Positions 16,442-24,013 of a DNA stretch of 64,000 bases are shown in pieces; within the stretch, counting starts at the first letter, position 1; every line of letters starts with the position of its first letter. The DNA lies in the NCBI RefSeq assembly GCF_018332655.1, contig NZ_BOQL01000014.1, positions 1 to 64,000 of the forward strand. The letters are read 5' to 3'. Position numbers and translations under genes: made by a program. The notes under the pieces were generated by a model. The model made no database searches. It was not told the origin of the DNA and saw only the letters and a program-made list of their open reading frames with translations. Source of the stretch: Actinoplanes auranticolor. Lineage in GTDB: Bacteria; Actinomycetota; Actinomycetes; Mycobacteriales; Micromonosporaceae.

Positions 16442-18311
16442 CGGACTTGGCCAGGTTGCGCGGCTGGTCGACGTCGTGTCCCCGGGCCGCGGCGATCTCG
16501 CAGGCCAGGATCTGCAACGGCACGGTGGTCATCAGCGGGGCCAGCAGAGTCGGCGTACGCGGCACGGTGATGAGGTGGTCGGCGTAGGCGCCCACCGTGT
16601 CGTCGCCCTCCTCGGCGATGACGATGGTGCGCGCTCCGCGGGCGCGTACCTCCTGGATGTTGGAGACGACCTTGTCCCGCAGCACGCCGCGGCCGGCCGG
16701 CGACGGCACCACGCACACCACCGGGGTGCCGTCGTCGATCAGCGAGATCGGGCCGTGCTTCAGCTCGCCCGCGGCGAAGCCCTCGGCGTGCATGTACGCG
16801 AGCTCCTTGAGCTTCAGCGCACCCTCCAGGGCGACCGGGAAGCCCACGTGCCGGCCGATGAACAGGATCGTCGGAGCCGCCTTGAGCTCGCGGGCCAGCG
16901 CCCGGACGTCCTCCATGTCGGCGAGCAGCTCCCGCAGGTCGTCCGGGGTGCGCTGCAGCCGGGAGACGACGGCCGCGACCTCGTCGGCGTACATCACGCC
17001 GCGGACCTGGGCCAGGTGCAGCCCGATCAGGTAGCAGGCGACCAGCTGGGTCAGGAACGCCTTGGTGGAGGCGACGGCGATCTCGGGGCCGCCGTGGGTG
17101 TAGAGCACCGCGTCGGACTCGCGGGGGATCGTCGAGCCGTTGGTGTTGCAGATGGCCAGCACCCGGGCCTTCTGCTCCTTGGCGTGCCGCAGGGCCATCA
17201 GGGTGTCCATCGTCTCGCCCGACTGGCTGATCACGATCACCAGCGTGGAGCGGTCGAGGATCGGGTCGCGGTAGCGGAACTCGCTGGCCAGCTCGACCTC
17301 GCAGGGCAGGCGGGTCCAGTGCTCGATGGCGTACTTGGCGACCATGCCCGCGTGGTAGGACGTGCCACAGGCGATGACGAAGACCTTGTCGACGTCGCGC
17401 AGGTCCTGGTCGGTGAGGCGGACCTCGTCCAGGACGATCTCGCCGCGCTCGGAGAGCCGGCCGAGCAGGGTGTCCGCGATCGCCTGGGGCTGCTCGGCGA
17501 TCTCCTTGAGCATGAAGTAGTCGTAGCCGCCCTTCTCCGCGGCGGAGGCGTCCCAGTCGATGTGGAACTCCTTGCCGGTCGCGGGGGCACCGGCGAAGTC
17601 GGTGATCTCGATGCCGGCCGGCGTGATCAGCACGACCTGGTCCTGGCCCAGCTCCACCGCCTCGCGGGTGTGCTCGATGAACGCGGACACGTCGCTGGCG
17701 AGGAAGTTCTCCCCGTCGCCGCGGCCCACGACCAGCGGCGAGTTGCGCCGGGCGGCGACGACCGCGTCGGGCACGTCGACGTCGATCGCGAGCAGGGTGA
17801 AGGCGCCCTCGAGCCGGCGTACGACGCGGCGCATGCCCTCGGCGAGCAGCTGCGGGCCCTCCTCGGCACCGGCGGCGCGCAGGGCCCGCATCTCGGCGGC
17901 GAGCATGTGCGCGGCGCACTCGGTGTCGGTGTCGCTGACGAACTCGACGCCGGTCGCCTCGATCTCGGCGCGCAGGCGGGCGAAGTTCTCGATGATGCCG
18001 TTGTGGATCACCGCGACCCGGCCGTCGGCCGACAGGTGCGGGTGGGCGTTGCGGTCGGTGGGACCACCGTGGGTGGCCCAGCGGGTGTGCCCGATCGCGG
18101 TCGAGCCCACCGAGATGCCGTCACCCGCGCGCTCGACCAGCGCCTTTTCGAGATTGGCCAGCTTGCCGGCCTTCTTCTCGGTCAGGATGACGGAGTCGTC
18201 GATGACGGCGATGCCGGCGGAGTCATAACCGCGGTACTCCAGCCGGCGGAGCCCGTCGAGGACGATTTGCAGAGCCGGCCGACTGCCGACGTAACCCACG
18301 ATCCCACACAT
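16428..18311 (-). CDS. glmS: Glutamine-fructose-6-phosphate aminotransferase (isomerizing)
   Basis: A 627-residue enzyme that makes glucosamine-6-phosphate for cell-wall UDP-GlcNAc. The N-terminal glutaminase domain starts MCGIVGYVG with the catalytic Cys right after Met, and GHTRWATHG and the NGIIEN loop follow. Two SIS isomerase domains follow (about 290-627), with CGTSYHAG and SQSGETMDT, ending in the canonical KSVTVE. The frame is open 14 codons upstream, but the catalytic Cys must be N-terminal, so the ATG at 18309-18311 is the start. A TACGCT box lies 7 nt upstream. glmM, the next enzyme of the pathway, is 2.5 kb away. The 3' end overlaps the convergent DUF1023 gene. Confidence 0.97.
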   Translation of the reverse strand: MCGIVGYVGSRPALQIVLDGLRRLEYRGYDSAGIAVIDDSVILTEKKAGKLANLEKALVERAGDGISVGSTAIGHTRWATHGGPTDRNAHPHLSADGRVAVIHNGIIENFARLRAEIEATGVEFVSDTDTECAAHMLAAEMRALRAAGAEEGPQLLAEGMRRVVRRLEGAFTLLAIDVDVPDAVVAARRNSPLVVGRGDGENFLASDVSAFIEHTREAVELGQDQVVLITPAGIEITDFAGAPATGKEFHIDWDASAAEKGGYDYFMLKEIAEQPQAIADTLLGRLSERGEIVLDEVRLTDQDLRDVDKVFVIACGTSYHAGMVAKYAIEHWTRLPCEVELASEFRYRDPILDRSTLVIVISQSGETMDTLMALRHAKEQKARVLAICNTNGSTIPRESDAVLYTHGGPEIAVASTKAFLTQLVACYLIGLHLAQVRGVMYADEVAAVVSRLQRTPDDLRELLADMEDVRALARELKAAPTILFIGRHVGFPVALEGALKLKELAYMHAEGFAAGELKHGPISLIDDGTPVVCVVPSPAGRGVLRDKVVSNIQEVRARGARTIVIAEEGDDTVGAYADHLITVPRTPTLLAPLMTTVPLQILACEIAAARGHDVDQPRNLAKSVTVE

Positions 18312-18318
18312 GGGGGGC

Positions 18319-18324
18319 AGCGTA
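18319..18324 (-). promoter_or_regulatory. -10 box of a leaderless promoter (glmS)
   Basis: TACGCT on the minus strand is followed by GCCCCCC and then the glmS ATG. The 7-nt spacing and lack of any Shine-Dalgarno sequence suggest a leaderless mRNA. No glmS ribozyme-like structure fits in this space. Confidence 0.55.
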
Positions 18325-18510
18325 GCGGACTTCCGCTCACGGCCGCTGCGCAAGAACCATACTTTCGCGCATCGGACGTGATCGAAAGAACCGTTCAGAC
18401 GGTCGCGCCGGTACCCACGGCCAGCTCAGGCGAGTCGCTGACACGACCGGGTGATCCGAATCTGGCGCTGGGGGCGTACCGTCGGGCGGACGCCTGCTCT
18501 GGAGAGACGA

Positions 18511-19443
18511 TTGAGCTACCCACCGCCTTCGGACCCGACGCGTCCGTACCCCGCGGAAGAACCCGTATCAGGTCAGCCGTGGTCGAACCCGTCGGGCGAT
18601 TCCCTGTCGGCCCAGCCGCCGCGGCCACCGACGCCGTCCTTCCAGCCGGGCTATGCCCCCCTGCCGCAGCCGAACGCGCAGAGCAGCGGACCGCCGGACG
18701 GCTACCCGCCGACCTCGCAGTTCCCTGCCCAGCCGCAGCCGCACTACGACGCGCAGGCCGGCTACCCGCCGCCGGACCAGCAGGGCCAGTACCCGCCCCC
18801 GGCCTACCAGCCGCCCGGCGGCTACGGTCCTCCGGGCGGCTACGGCCCGCCCCCCGGCTACGGCCAGCAGCCGGGGTACGGTGCCGCGCCCCCACCGCCG
18901 CCGAAGCGCAGCAACGCCCCGCTGATCGCCGTGGTGGTGGCCGTGGTGCTGCTGCTGTGCGCAGGTGGCGTGACCTCCGCCGTGCTGCTGGTGAACAAGG
19001 CCACCGACAAGGCACAGGAACAGATCGACTCCCTGCCCAACCTGCCGACGGAGGTGCCGGACCTCCCGACCGACGTGCCCGGGCTCCCCACCGAACTGCC
19101 CACCGAGCTCCCGACCGACCTGCCCACCGGGCTGCCGAACCTGCCCGACGTGGATCCGAACCAGGAGCTCCAGGTCGAGTACGAGGTCACCGGCGACGGC
19201 CCGGCCGAGATCGTGTACGTGGACAAGCTCGGCGGCGACCCGCAGCGGGTCCGCAACGCCTCGCTGCCGTGGCGCAAGACGCTCACAATGAAGGGCTCGT
19301 CGCTGGTCTCGGTGATCGCCGTCCGGGGCGCGACCTCGGAGGGCACGCTGAGCTGTAGCGCCAAGGTCGACGGCAAGGAAGTGGCCCAGAAGACGAGCGA
19401 GGGCACCTTCATCACCGCCGCCTGCACCAAGCTGGTCTTCTGA
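18511..19443 (+). CDS. Pro-rich membrane protein with MmpS-like C-terminal domain
   Basis: A 310-residue protein. Residues 1-130 are Pro/Gln/Tyr/Gly-rich and disordered (repeats of GYGPPGGYGPP type). Residues 134-156 are one transmembrane helix. Residues 165-210 are a run of LPT(E/D) repeats that probably spans the wall. The C-terminal domain from residue 215 resembles MmpS transport accessory proteins (VEYEVTGDGPAEIVYVDKL, LPWRKTL, GTLSCSAKVDGKEVA). MmpS proteins assist RND lipid exporters in mycobacteria; no MmpL gene is nearby. The TTG at 18511 is chosen because GGAGAG lies 4 nt upstream; the frame is open 20 codons further. The divergent glmS start is about 200 nt away. Confidence 0.75.
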   Translation: MSYPPPSDPTRPYPAEEPVSGQPWSNPSGDSLSAQPPRPPTPSFQPGYAPLPQPNAQSSGPPDGYPPTSQFPAQPQPHYDAQAGYPPPDQQGQYPPPAYQPPGGYGPPGGYGPPPGYGQQPGYGAAPPPPPKRSNAPLIAVVVAVVLLLCAGGVTSAVLLVNKATDKAQEQIDSLPNLPTEVPDLPTDVPGLPTELPTELPTDLPTGLPNLPDVDPNQELQVEYEVTGDGPAEIVYVDKLGGDPQRVRNASLPWRKTLTMKGSSLVSVIAVRGATSEGTLSCSAKVDGKEVAQKTSEGTFITAACTKLVF

Positions 19444-19472
19444 GCGGCCGGCCTGCTGAGCGGCCGGCCTGC
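19441..19472. repeat. 16-bp tandem repeat, 2 copies, at a stop codon
   Basis: Two identical 16-bp units (19441-19456 and 19457-19472) begin with the TGA stop of the MmpS-like gene; each contains the palindrome GGCCGGCC. A third partial copy (TGAGCG) follows. It may be a simple slippage duplication. Confidence 0.85.
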
Positions 19473-19510
19473 TGAGCGCCGGTGGGCAGCGGCACCCGGG
19501 CGGACGGCCG

Positions 19511-19516
19511 TAGGCT
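19511..19516 (+). promoter_or_regulatory. -10 box of a leaderless promoter (aminotransferase gene)
   Basis: TAGGCT lies exactly 7 nt before the GTG at 19524; between them is GGGCGGT, which is not a good ribosome binding site at that distance. Confidence 0.5.
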
Positions 19517-19523
19517 GGGCGGT

Positions 19524-20711
19524 GTGACGACGTCGACCCCGGCCGATCCGCTCGTCGGGCGCATGCGCCCGTTCGGCACCACGATCTTCTCCGAGATGTC
19601 CGCGCTGGCCGTGCGCACCGGCTCGGTCAACCTCGGGCAGGGCTTCCCGGACACCGACGGGCCACCGGAGATGCTGGCGGCGGCCGCCGAAGCTCTCCGC
19701 TCGGGGGCGAACCAGTACCCGCCGCTGGCGGGCATCCCGGCCCTGCGGCACGCGATCGTGGCGCACGAGCAGCGGTTCTGGGGGCTCGAACGCGACCCGG
19801 ACACCGAGGTGGTGGTCACCGCCGGCGCCACCGAGGCGGTCGCCGCGAGCATTCTGGCGTTGTGCGAGGCCGGGGACGAGGTGGTGTGCTTCGAGCCGTA
19901 CTACGACTCGTACGCGGCCTCGATCGCCCTGGCCGGCGCGGTCCGGCGGCCGGTCACGTTGCGGCCCGGGCCGGACGGGCGGTACGGCTTCGACGAGGGT
20001 GAGCTGCGCGCCGCGTTCGGGCCGCGCACCCGGATGATCCTGCTCAACACCCCGCACAACCCGACCGGCAAGGTCTTCACCGGCGACGAGCTCGCGCTGA
20101 TCGCGCGGCTCTGCCAGGAGCACGACGTGTACGCCGTCACGGACGAGGTCTACGAGCACCTGGTCTTCACCGACGCCGCCGCGCCGCACCTCCCGCTGGC
20201 CACGCTGCCGGGCATGCGGGACCGCACGCTGCGCATCTCGTCGGCCGGCAAGAGTTTCTCCTGCACGGGCTGGAAGGTGGGCTGGGCGACCGGCCCGGCC
20301 CCGCTGGTGTCGGCGGCGATGCGGGTGAAGCAGTTCCTGACGTTCGTGAACGCGGGGCCGCTGCAGCCGGCGGTGGCGGTGGCGCTCGCCCTGCCGGAGT
20401 CCTACTTCACCGGCTTCCGCGACGGCCTCCAGGCCCGGCGGGACCGGCTCGTCGCGGGCCTGACGGACGCGGGCTTCGGCGTGCTGCCGTCCGAGGGCAC
20501 CTATTTCGTGACGGCCGACATCACGCCGCTCGGCGGCACGGACGGCGTCGACTTCTGCCGGTCACTGCCGGAGCGCTGCGGCGTCGTGGCCGTGCCCACG
20601 CAGGTCTTCTACGACCACCGGGAGCAGGGCAAGCGGCTGATCCGCTTCGCCTTCTGCAAGCGCGAGGACGTCATCGACGAAGCCGCCAAGCGCCTGCGCA
20701 CTCTCGCCTGA
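19524..20711 (+). CDS. PLP-dependent class I aminotransferase (DapC/kynurenine aminotransferase-like)
   Basis: A 395-residue fold-type I PLP enzyme. Hallmarks: VNLGQGFPDTDGP near the N terminus, NTPHNPTGKVF for cofactor binding (about 174-184), TDEVYEHLVF, and the Schiff-base lysine in SSAGKSFSCTGWKVGW (about 236-251). This sequence style is shared by N-succinyldiaminopimelate aminotransferase (DapC, lysine/DAP pathway) and by kynurenine or methionine aminotransferases, so the exact substrate cannot be decided from sequence. The GTG at 19524 fits the domain start and the upstream TAGGCT box. A hairpin at 20751-20785 separates it from convergent glmM. Confidence 0.88.
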   Translation: MTTSTPADPLVGRMRPFGTTIFSEMSALAVRTGSVNLGQGFPDTDGPPEMLAAAAEALRSGANQYPPLAGIPALRHAIVAHEQRFWGLERDPDTEVVVTAGATEAVAASILALCEAGDEVVCFEPYYDSYAASIALAGAVRRPVTLRPGPDGRYGFDEGELRAAFGPRTRMILLNTPHNPTGKVFTGDELALIARLCQEHDVYAVTDEVYEHLVFTDAAAPHLPLATLPGMRDRTLRISSAGKSFSCTGWKVGWATGPAPLVSAAMRVKQFLTFVNAGPLQPAVAVALALPESYFTGFRDGLQARRDRLVAGLTDAGFGVLPSEGTYFVTADITPLGGTDGVDFCRSLPERCGVVAVPTQVFYDHREQGKRLIRFAFCKREDVIDEAAKRLRTLA

Positions 20712-20750
20712 CGCCCTGCGAGAAGCCGCCGCAAAGCCGGCACCGACGAA

Positions 20751-20785
20751 AGCGGCAGGCCCGGCGACCCGCCGGACCTGCCGCT
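20751..20785. terminator. Bidirectional terminator-like hairpin
   Basis: A 9-bp outer stem (AGCGGCAGG with CCTGCCGCT), one mismatch, then a 6-bp inner stem (CCGGCG with CGCCGG) and a 3-nt loop. It lies between the convergent aminotransferase and glmM genes. There is no U-tract on either side, as is common in high-GC actinobacteria. Confidence 0.6.
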
Positions 20786-20795
20786 GATCGTCAGC

Positions 20796-22148
20796 TCAGG
20801 CCGGGCTGGCCGACCGGACCTCGTCCGCCACCCGCTCCGCGATCGTCCGCGCCTGCTCCTCGGTGACCGCCTCGACCATCACCCGTACGAGGTGCTCGGT
20901 GCCCGACGGGCGCAGCAGCACCCGTCCGGTCTCCCCCAGCTCGTCCTCGGCCAGCGCCACCGCCGCCTGCACCGTCGGGGCCGCCGCACCCGCCTGACGG
21001 TCCTTGACCGGGACGTTGATCAGCACCTGCGGCAGCTTGTGCAGCACCGCCGCCAGGTCCGCCAGTGACTTGCCGGTCTTCGCGATCGTCGCCATCAGGT
21101 GCAGGCCGGTCAGCACGCCGTCGCCGGTCGTCGCGTAGGCCGGCATCACGATGTGCCCGCTCTGCTCGCCGCCCAGGGCGTAGCCGCCCGCCGCCAGTTC
21201 CTCGAGCACGTACCGGTCGCCGACCTTGGTCTCCAGCAGCTTGATGCCGGCTTCCTTCATGGCCAGGCGCAGGCCCAGGTTGCTCATCACCGTCGCGACC
21301 AGGGTGTCCTCGGTCAGCGCGCCCGCCTCGCGCATCGCCAGGGCCAGGATCGCCATGATCTGGTCACCGTCGACCACGTCGCCGGCCGCGGTCACCGCGA
21401 GGCAGCGGTCGGCGTCGCCGTCGTGGGCCAGGCCCAGGTCGGCGCCGTGCTCCAGGACGGCCTCGCGGACCGCCTCGAGGTGGGTCGAGCCGCAGTTGTC
21501 GTTGATGTTGAGGCCGTCGGGATCGGCGTGGATCGCGATGACCTCTGCGCCAGCCTCCCGGTACACCGCCGGGCCGACCTCGCTGGCCGCGCCGTTCGCG
21601 CAGTCGACCACGACCTTCACCCCGGCCAGCGGGTGCGGGGTCGACTCGAGCAGGTGCTTGATGTAGTGCTCGGCCCCGTCCAGCAGGTCGTGCACCCGGC
21701 CCACGCCGGCGCCGGTCGGCCGTCCGACCAGGCCGTGCCCGTCCGCGACGGCCGTCTCGATCTTCTCCTCCAGCTCGTCCGGGAGCTTCTGGCCGCCCGG
21801 GGCGAAGAGCTTGATGCCGTTGTCCGGCATCGGGTTGTGTGACGCCGACAGCATCACGCCGAGGTCGGCACCGGCCTGGCCGACCAGGTACGCGACCGCC
21901 GGGGTGGGCAGCACGCCGACCCGGACGACGTTGGCGCCGGCGCTGGTCAGGCCGGCCACGACCGCCGCCTCCAGCATCTCGCCGCTGGCCCGCGGGTCAC
22001 GCCCGACGATCGCCAGCGGCTGATGGCTCGCGTCGCTCTCGATGAGCACCCGGGCGGCCGCGACCGCGACCGACAGAGCCAGTTCCGGGGTGAGCAGGTC
22101 ACCGTTCGCCAGCCCGCGTACGCCGTCAGTGCCGAAGAGTCGCCCCAT
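20796..22148 (-). CDS. glmM: Phosphoglucosamine mutase
   Basis: A 450-residue alpha-D-phosphohexomutase converting glucosamine-6-phosphate to glucosamine-1-phosphate for UDP-GlcNAc. The N terminus [14 protein letters not shown], the phosphoserine loop [16 protein letters not shown] (about 98-113), the metal-binding DGDADRC and the C-terminal phosphate-binding [12 protein letters not shown] are all intact. The start ATG has AAGGA about 9 nt upstream. It lies downstream of rplM-rpsI, with a terminator-like hairpin in between. With glmS nearby, two of the committed cell-wall amino-sugar steps are encoded here. Confidence 0.97.
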   Translation of the reverse strand: MGRLFGTDGVRGLANGDLLTPELALSVAVAAARVLIESDASHQPLAIVGRDPRASGEMLEAAVVAGLTSAGANVVRVGVLPTPAVAYLVGQAGADLGVMLSASHNPMPDNGIKLFAPGGQKLPDELEEKIETAVADGHGLVGRPTGAGVGRVHDLLDGAEHYIKHLLESTPHPLAGVKVVVDCANGAASEVGPAVYREAGAEVIAIHADPDGLNINDNCGSTHLEAVREAVLEHGADLGLAHDGDADRCLAVTAAGDVVDGDQIMAILALAMREAGALTEDTLVATVMSNLGLRLAMKEAGIKLLETKVGDRYVLEELAAGGYALGGEQSGHIVMPAYATTGDGVLTGLHLMATIAKTGKSLADLAAVLHKLPQVLINVPVKDRQAGAAAPTVQAAVALAEDELGETGRVLLRPSGTEHLVRVMVEAVTEEQARTIAERVADEVRSASPA

Positions 22149-22228
22149 GGCGGTCGATCCTTTCGCCGGCCCCGCCCCTACTCGGGTGCGGTGGACCGGT
22201 GCCGTGTTGTGAGGGAGGGAAAACGCGA

Positions 22229-22265
22229 ACGGCCGAGCACGCCCCCGAGGGGCGCACCCGGCCGT
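22229..22265 (-). terminator. Terminator hairpin after rpsI
   Basis: ACGGCCG pairs with CGGCCGT, with a nested GCCCC/GGGGC stem inside. On the minus strand it is followed by GTTCGCGTTTTCCC, a modest U-rich tail. It lies between rpsI and glmM and probably reduces readthrough from the ribosomal operon. Confidence 0.7.
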
Positions 22266-22298
22266 CCGGTCAGACGTGGTGCAAGACGAGCGCTGCGA

Positions 22299-22898
22299 TC
22301 AGCGCTTCGAGTACTGCGGAGCCTTGCGGGCCTTCTTGAGGCCGTACTTCTTGCTCTCCTTGACCCGCGAGTCACGGGTGAGGAAGCCGGCCTTCTTCAG
22401 GGCCGGGCGGTCGTCCGGGTCGTTCGTGATGAGCGCCCGGGCGATGCCGAGGCGCAGCGCGCCGGCCTGGCCGGTGATGCCGCCGCCACGCAGGTTGGCG
22501 ATCACGTCGAACTGCTCGGGCTTCTCGGCGGTGCTCAGCGGCTCGCGGATGAGCTGCTGGTGCACCTTGCTCGGGAAGTACGCCTCGAGGTCGCGGCCGT
22601 TGCAGGTGATCTTGCCGGTGCCGGGGATGAGACGCACCCGGACGATGGCCTCCTTGCGGCGGCCGACGGTCTGGATCGGACGGTCACCCGGGCGCGGGGC
22701 ACGCACCGCGGCCGGTGCGGCCTCGACGACCACGACGGTCTCGGCGGGAACCTCGGCGGCCGGAACCTCAGCGGCGGGGGCCTCGGCGGTGGGCTCCTCG
22801 GCGGTGGGCTCCTCGGCGGGGGCCTCAGCGGTGGGCTCCTCGGCGGCGGCGGGCTCCACGACGGTCTCGGCGACCTCGGGCTCGACGATGTCGGTCAT
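22299..22898 (-). CDS. rpsI: 30S ribosomal protein S9 with acidic N-terminal extension
   Basis: A 199-residue protein. The S9 core starts at about residue 70 ([18 protein letters not shown]) and ends in the invariant [12 protein letters not shown] tail that reaches the ribosomal P site. Typical S9 is about 130 residues. The extra 70 N-terminal residues are an acidic, repetitive Glu/Pro/Ala/Val stretch made of [13 protein letters not shown] units encoded by imperfect DNA repeats. ATG at 22896-22898; AAGGAAA lies upstream in the 20-nt rplM-rpsI gap. The rplM-rpsI order is universal in bacteria. Confidence 0.96.
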   Translation of the reverse strand: MTDIVEPEVAETVVEPAAAEEPTAEAPAEEPTAEEPTAEAPAAEVPAAEVPAETVVVVEAAPAAVRAPRPGDRPIQTVGRRKEAIVRVRLIPGTGKITCNGRDLEAYFPSKVHQQLIREPLSTAEKPEQFDVIANLRGGGITGQAGALRLGIARALITNDPDDRPALKKAGFLTRDSRVKESKKYGLKKARKAPQYSKR

Positions 22899-22918
22899 GC
22901 TGTTTCCTTCGCCCGCGC

Positions 22919-23362
22919 TCACTGCGCGATCTGCTTGATTTCGAACGGCACCGGCTGCTGCGCGGCGTGCGGGTGCTCGGCGCCCGGGTAGACCTTCAGC
23001 TTCTTGATGATCTGGCGGGCCAGCTTGTTGTGCGGGAGCATGCCCTTGACGGCCAGCTCGACCGCGTGCTCGGGGCGCTTGGTCAGCAGCTCCTCGTAGT
23101 TGACCTGCTTCAGACCACCCGGGTAGCCGGAGTGCCGGTAGGCCAGCTTGGTCTGCCGCTTGTTGCCGGTCAGCGCAACCTTGCCCGCGTTGATGATCAC
23201 CACGAAGTCGCCGGTGTCGACGTGCGGGGCGAACGTGGGCTTGTGCTTGCCGCGCAGGAGCGTGGCGGTGTGGGTGGCGAGCCGGCCCAGAACGACGTCG
23301 GAAGCGTCGATGATGTGCCACTGACGCTCGATCTCACCCGGCTTCGGGCTGTACGTACGCAC
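22919..23362 (-). CDS. rplM: 50S ribosomal protein L13
   Basis: A 147-residue L13, an early-assembly 50S protein. Family segments: [48 protein letters not shown], and a [23 protein letters not shown] core. The GTG at 23360-23362 matches the family N terminus; the frame is open 17 codons upstream but without similarity. AAGG lies 7 nt before the start. It is the first gene of the rplM-rpsI operon, with a good promoter about 110 nt upstream. Confidence 0.97.
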   Translation of the reverse strand: MRTYSPKPGEIERQWHIIDASDVVLGRLATHTATLLRGKHKPTFAPHVDTGDFVVIINAGKVALTGNKRQTKLAYRHSGYPGGLKQVNYEELLTKRPEHAVELAVKGMLPHNKLARQIIKKLKVYPGAEHPHAAQQPVPFEIKQIAQ

Positions 23363-23472
23363 AGAATTACCTTGTCTCGTCGTCGGTCTGGGGGCGCGCG
23401 CTGGCCGCGTCAAGCACGAACATCGAGCCTACCCGGACGGGCACGCTCGCAGCTGTCGCACAACAGCAGGCA

Positions 23473-23502
23473 ACAATACCCGCCTGTGCGGCGCGCGGTC
23501 AA
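23473..23502 (-). promoter_or_regulatory. Promoter of rplM-rpsI
   Basis: On the minus strand: TTGACC (23502-23497), an 18-nt spacer, then TATTGT (23478-23473). This is a good match to the housekeeping sigma consensus. It predicts a 5' leader of about 105 nt before the rplM GTG. A second box, TAGGCT, lies closer to the gene (about 23417-23422) and could be an alternative start. Confidence 0.7.
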
Positions 23503-24009
23503 AACGGGCGGTGGGCCCGCCATGCAGACGGGACCGGATAACGTAGCGCTCCTAGTTTAGGCGGTCCCCCGCGGCGCGCCGACATGGGGCCGGGTGATTC
23601 CACCCACGGTGATGACCCGCTGACGTGAATGCCTCTTAGCAGGCTCGAAACATACGGGACGCGGGGGCGAAATTACCCCCCGGCACGCTTCGGACATGGC
23701 AAGTGGTGCGGGCACCTCGACGCGGCCGGAGCTCCGGTCCGGCGGTGTGCCCGGGCGCACCACCCAGGAACCGCCGCCAGGGTTGAGGACGGACCTGGCG
23801 GTGCCCGCCGAGCCGGTTGACCGGCTCGGCACCGGGAAGCCGCGGCGTGTGCCGGTCGGAGGTACGGCGGAGAACGCAGGCGTGACATGGGAGCGGGTCG
23901 ACGCTGAGGACGGCGGTCTCCGAGCGTGCCCTTCGGTGGACCGGCCGGCCACGCCGCGGCTTTCTGGCAACCCTCCCCGCACTTCAGTGTGGGGAGGGCG
24001 GGCCGCCGG
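23503..24009. other. Intergenic region between divergent rplM and hemD-like genes
   Basis: About 500 bp with no convincingly supported gene. It contains a perfect 8-bp palindromic stem (CGAGCCGG-TTGA-CCGGCTCG, 23809-23828), which could be an operator or hairpin, and the strong 23971-23998 hairpin annotated separately. A 105-codon plus-strand ORF covers 23696-24013 and is listed as doubtful. Transcription of the hemD-like gene must start in here, but I see no clear -35/-10 pair on the plus strand. Confidence 0.6.
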
Positions 24010-24013
24010 ATGA
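23696..24013 (+). CDS. Doubtful 105-codon ORF ending in ATGA with the next gene
   Basis: ATG at 23696 opens a 105-codon frame whose TGA overlaps the next gene's ATG as ATGA. No ribosome binding site precedes it and the product is Pro/Gly/Arg/Thr-rich without recognisable domains, so it may be a chance ORF. In favour: the exact ATGA overlap and a hairpin that hides the next gene's ribosome binding site, which a translating ribosome from this frame would melt. It could therefore be a leader peptide for translational coupling. Confidence 0.2.
   Translation: MASGAGTSTRPELRSGGVPGRTTQEPPPGLRTDLAVPAEPVDRLGTGKPRRVPVGGTAENAGVTWERVDAEDGGLRACPSVDRPATPRLSGNPPRTSVWGGRAAG
23971..23998 (+). promoter_or_regulatory. 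12-bp hairpin covering the ribosome binding site of the hemD-like gene
   Basis: CCCTCCCCGCAC (23971-23982) pairs with GTGTGGGGAGGG (23987-23998) around a 4-nt loop, 12 bp in RNA counting one G-U. The right arm contains GGGGAGGG, the only Shine-Dalgarno-like sequence before the ATG at 24010. No U-tract follows, so it is not a typical terminator. It should block initiation unless opened. Confidence 0.6.

Noticed and set aside
18312..18460. glmS ribozyme/riboswitch upstream of glmS
   Set aside because: The -10 box lies 7 nt before the ATG, leaving no leader; glmS ribozymes are mainly a Firmicutes feature.
16245..19358. 1037-codon plus-strand ORF antisense to glmS
   Set aside because: Runs opposite the whole of glmS and then out of frame through the MmpS-like gene; composition is typical of a high-GC shadow frame.
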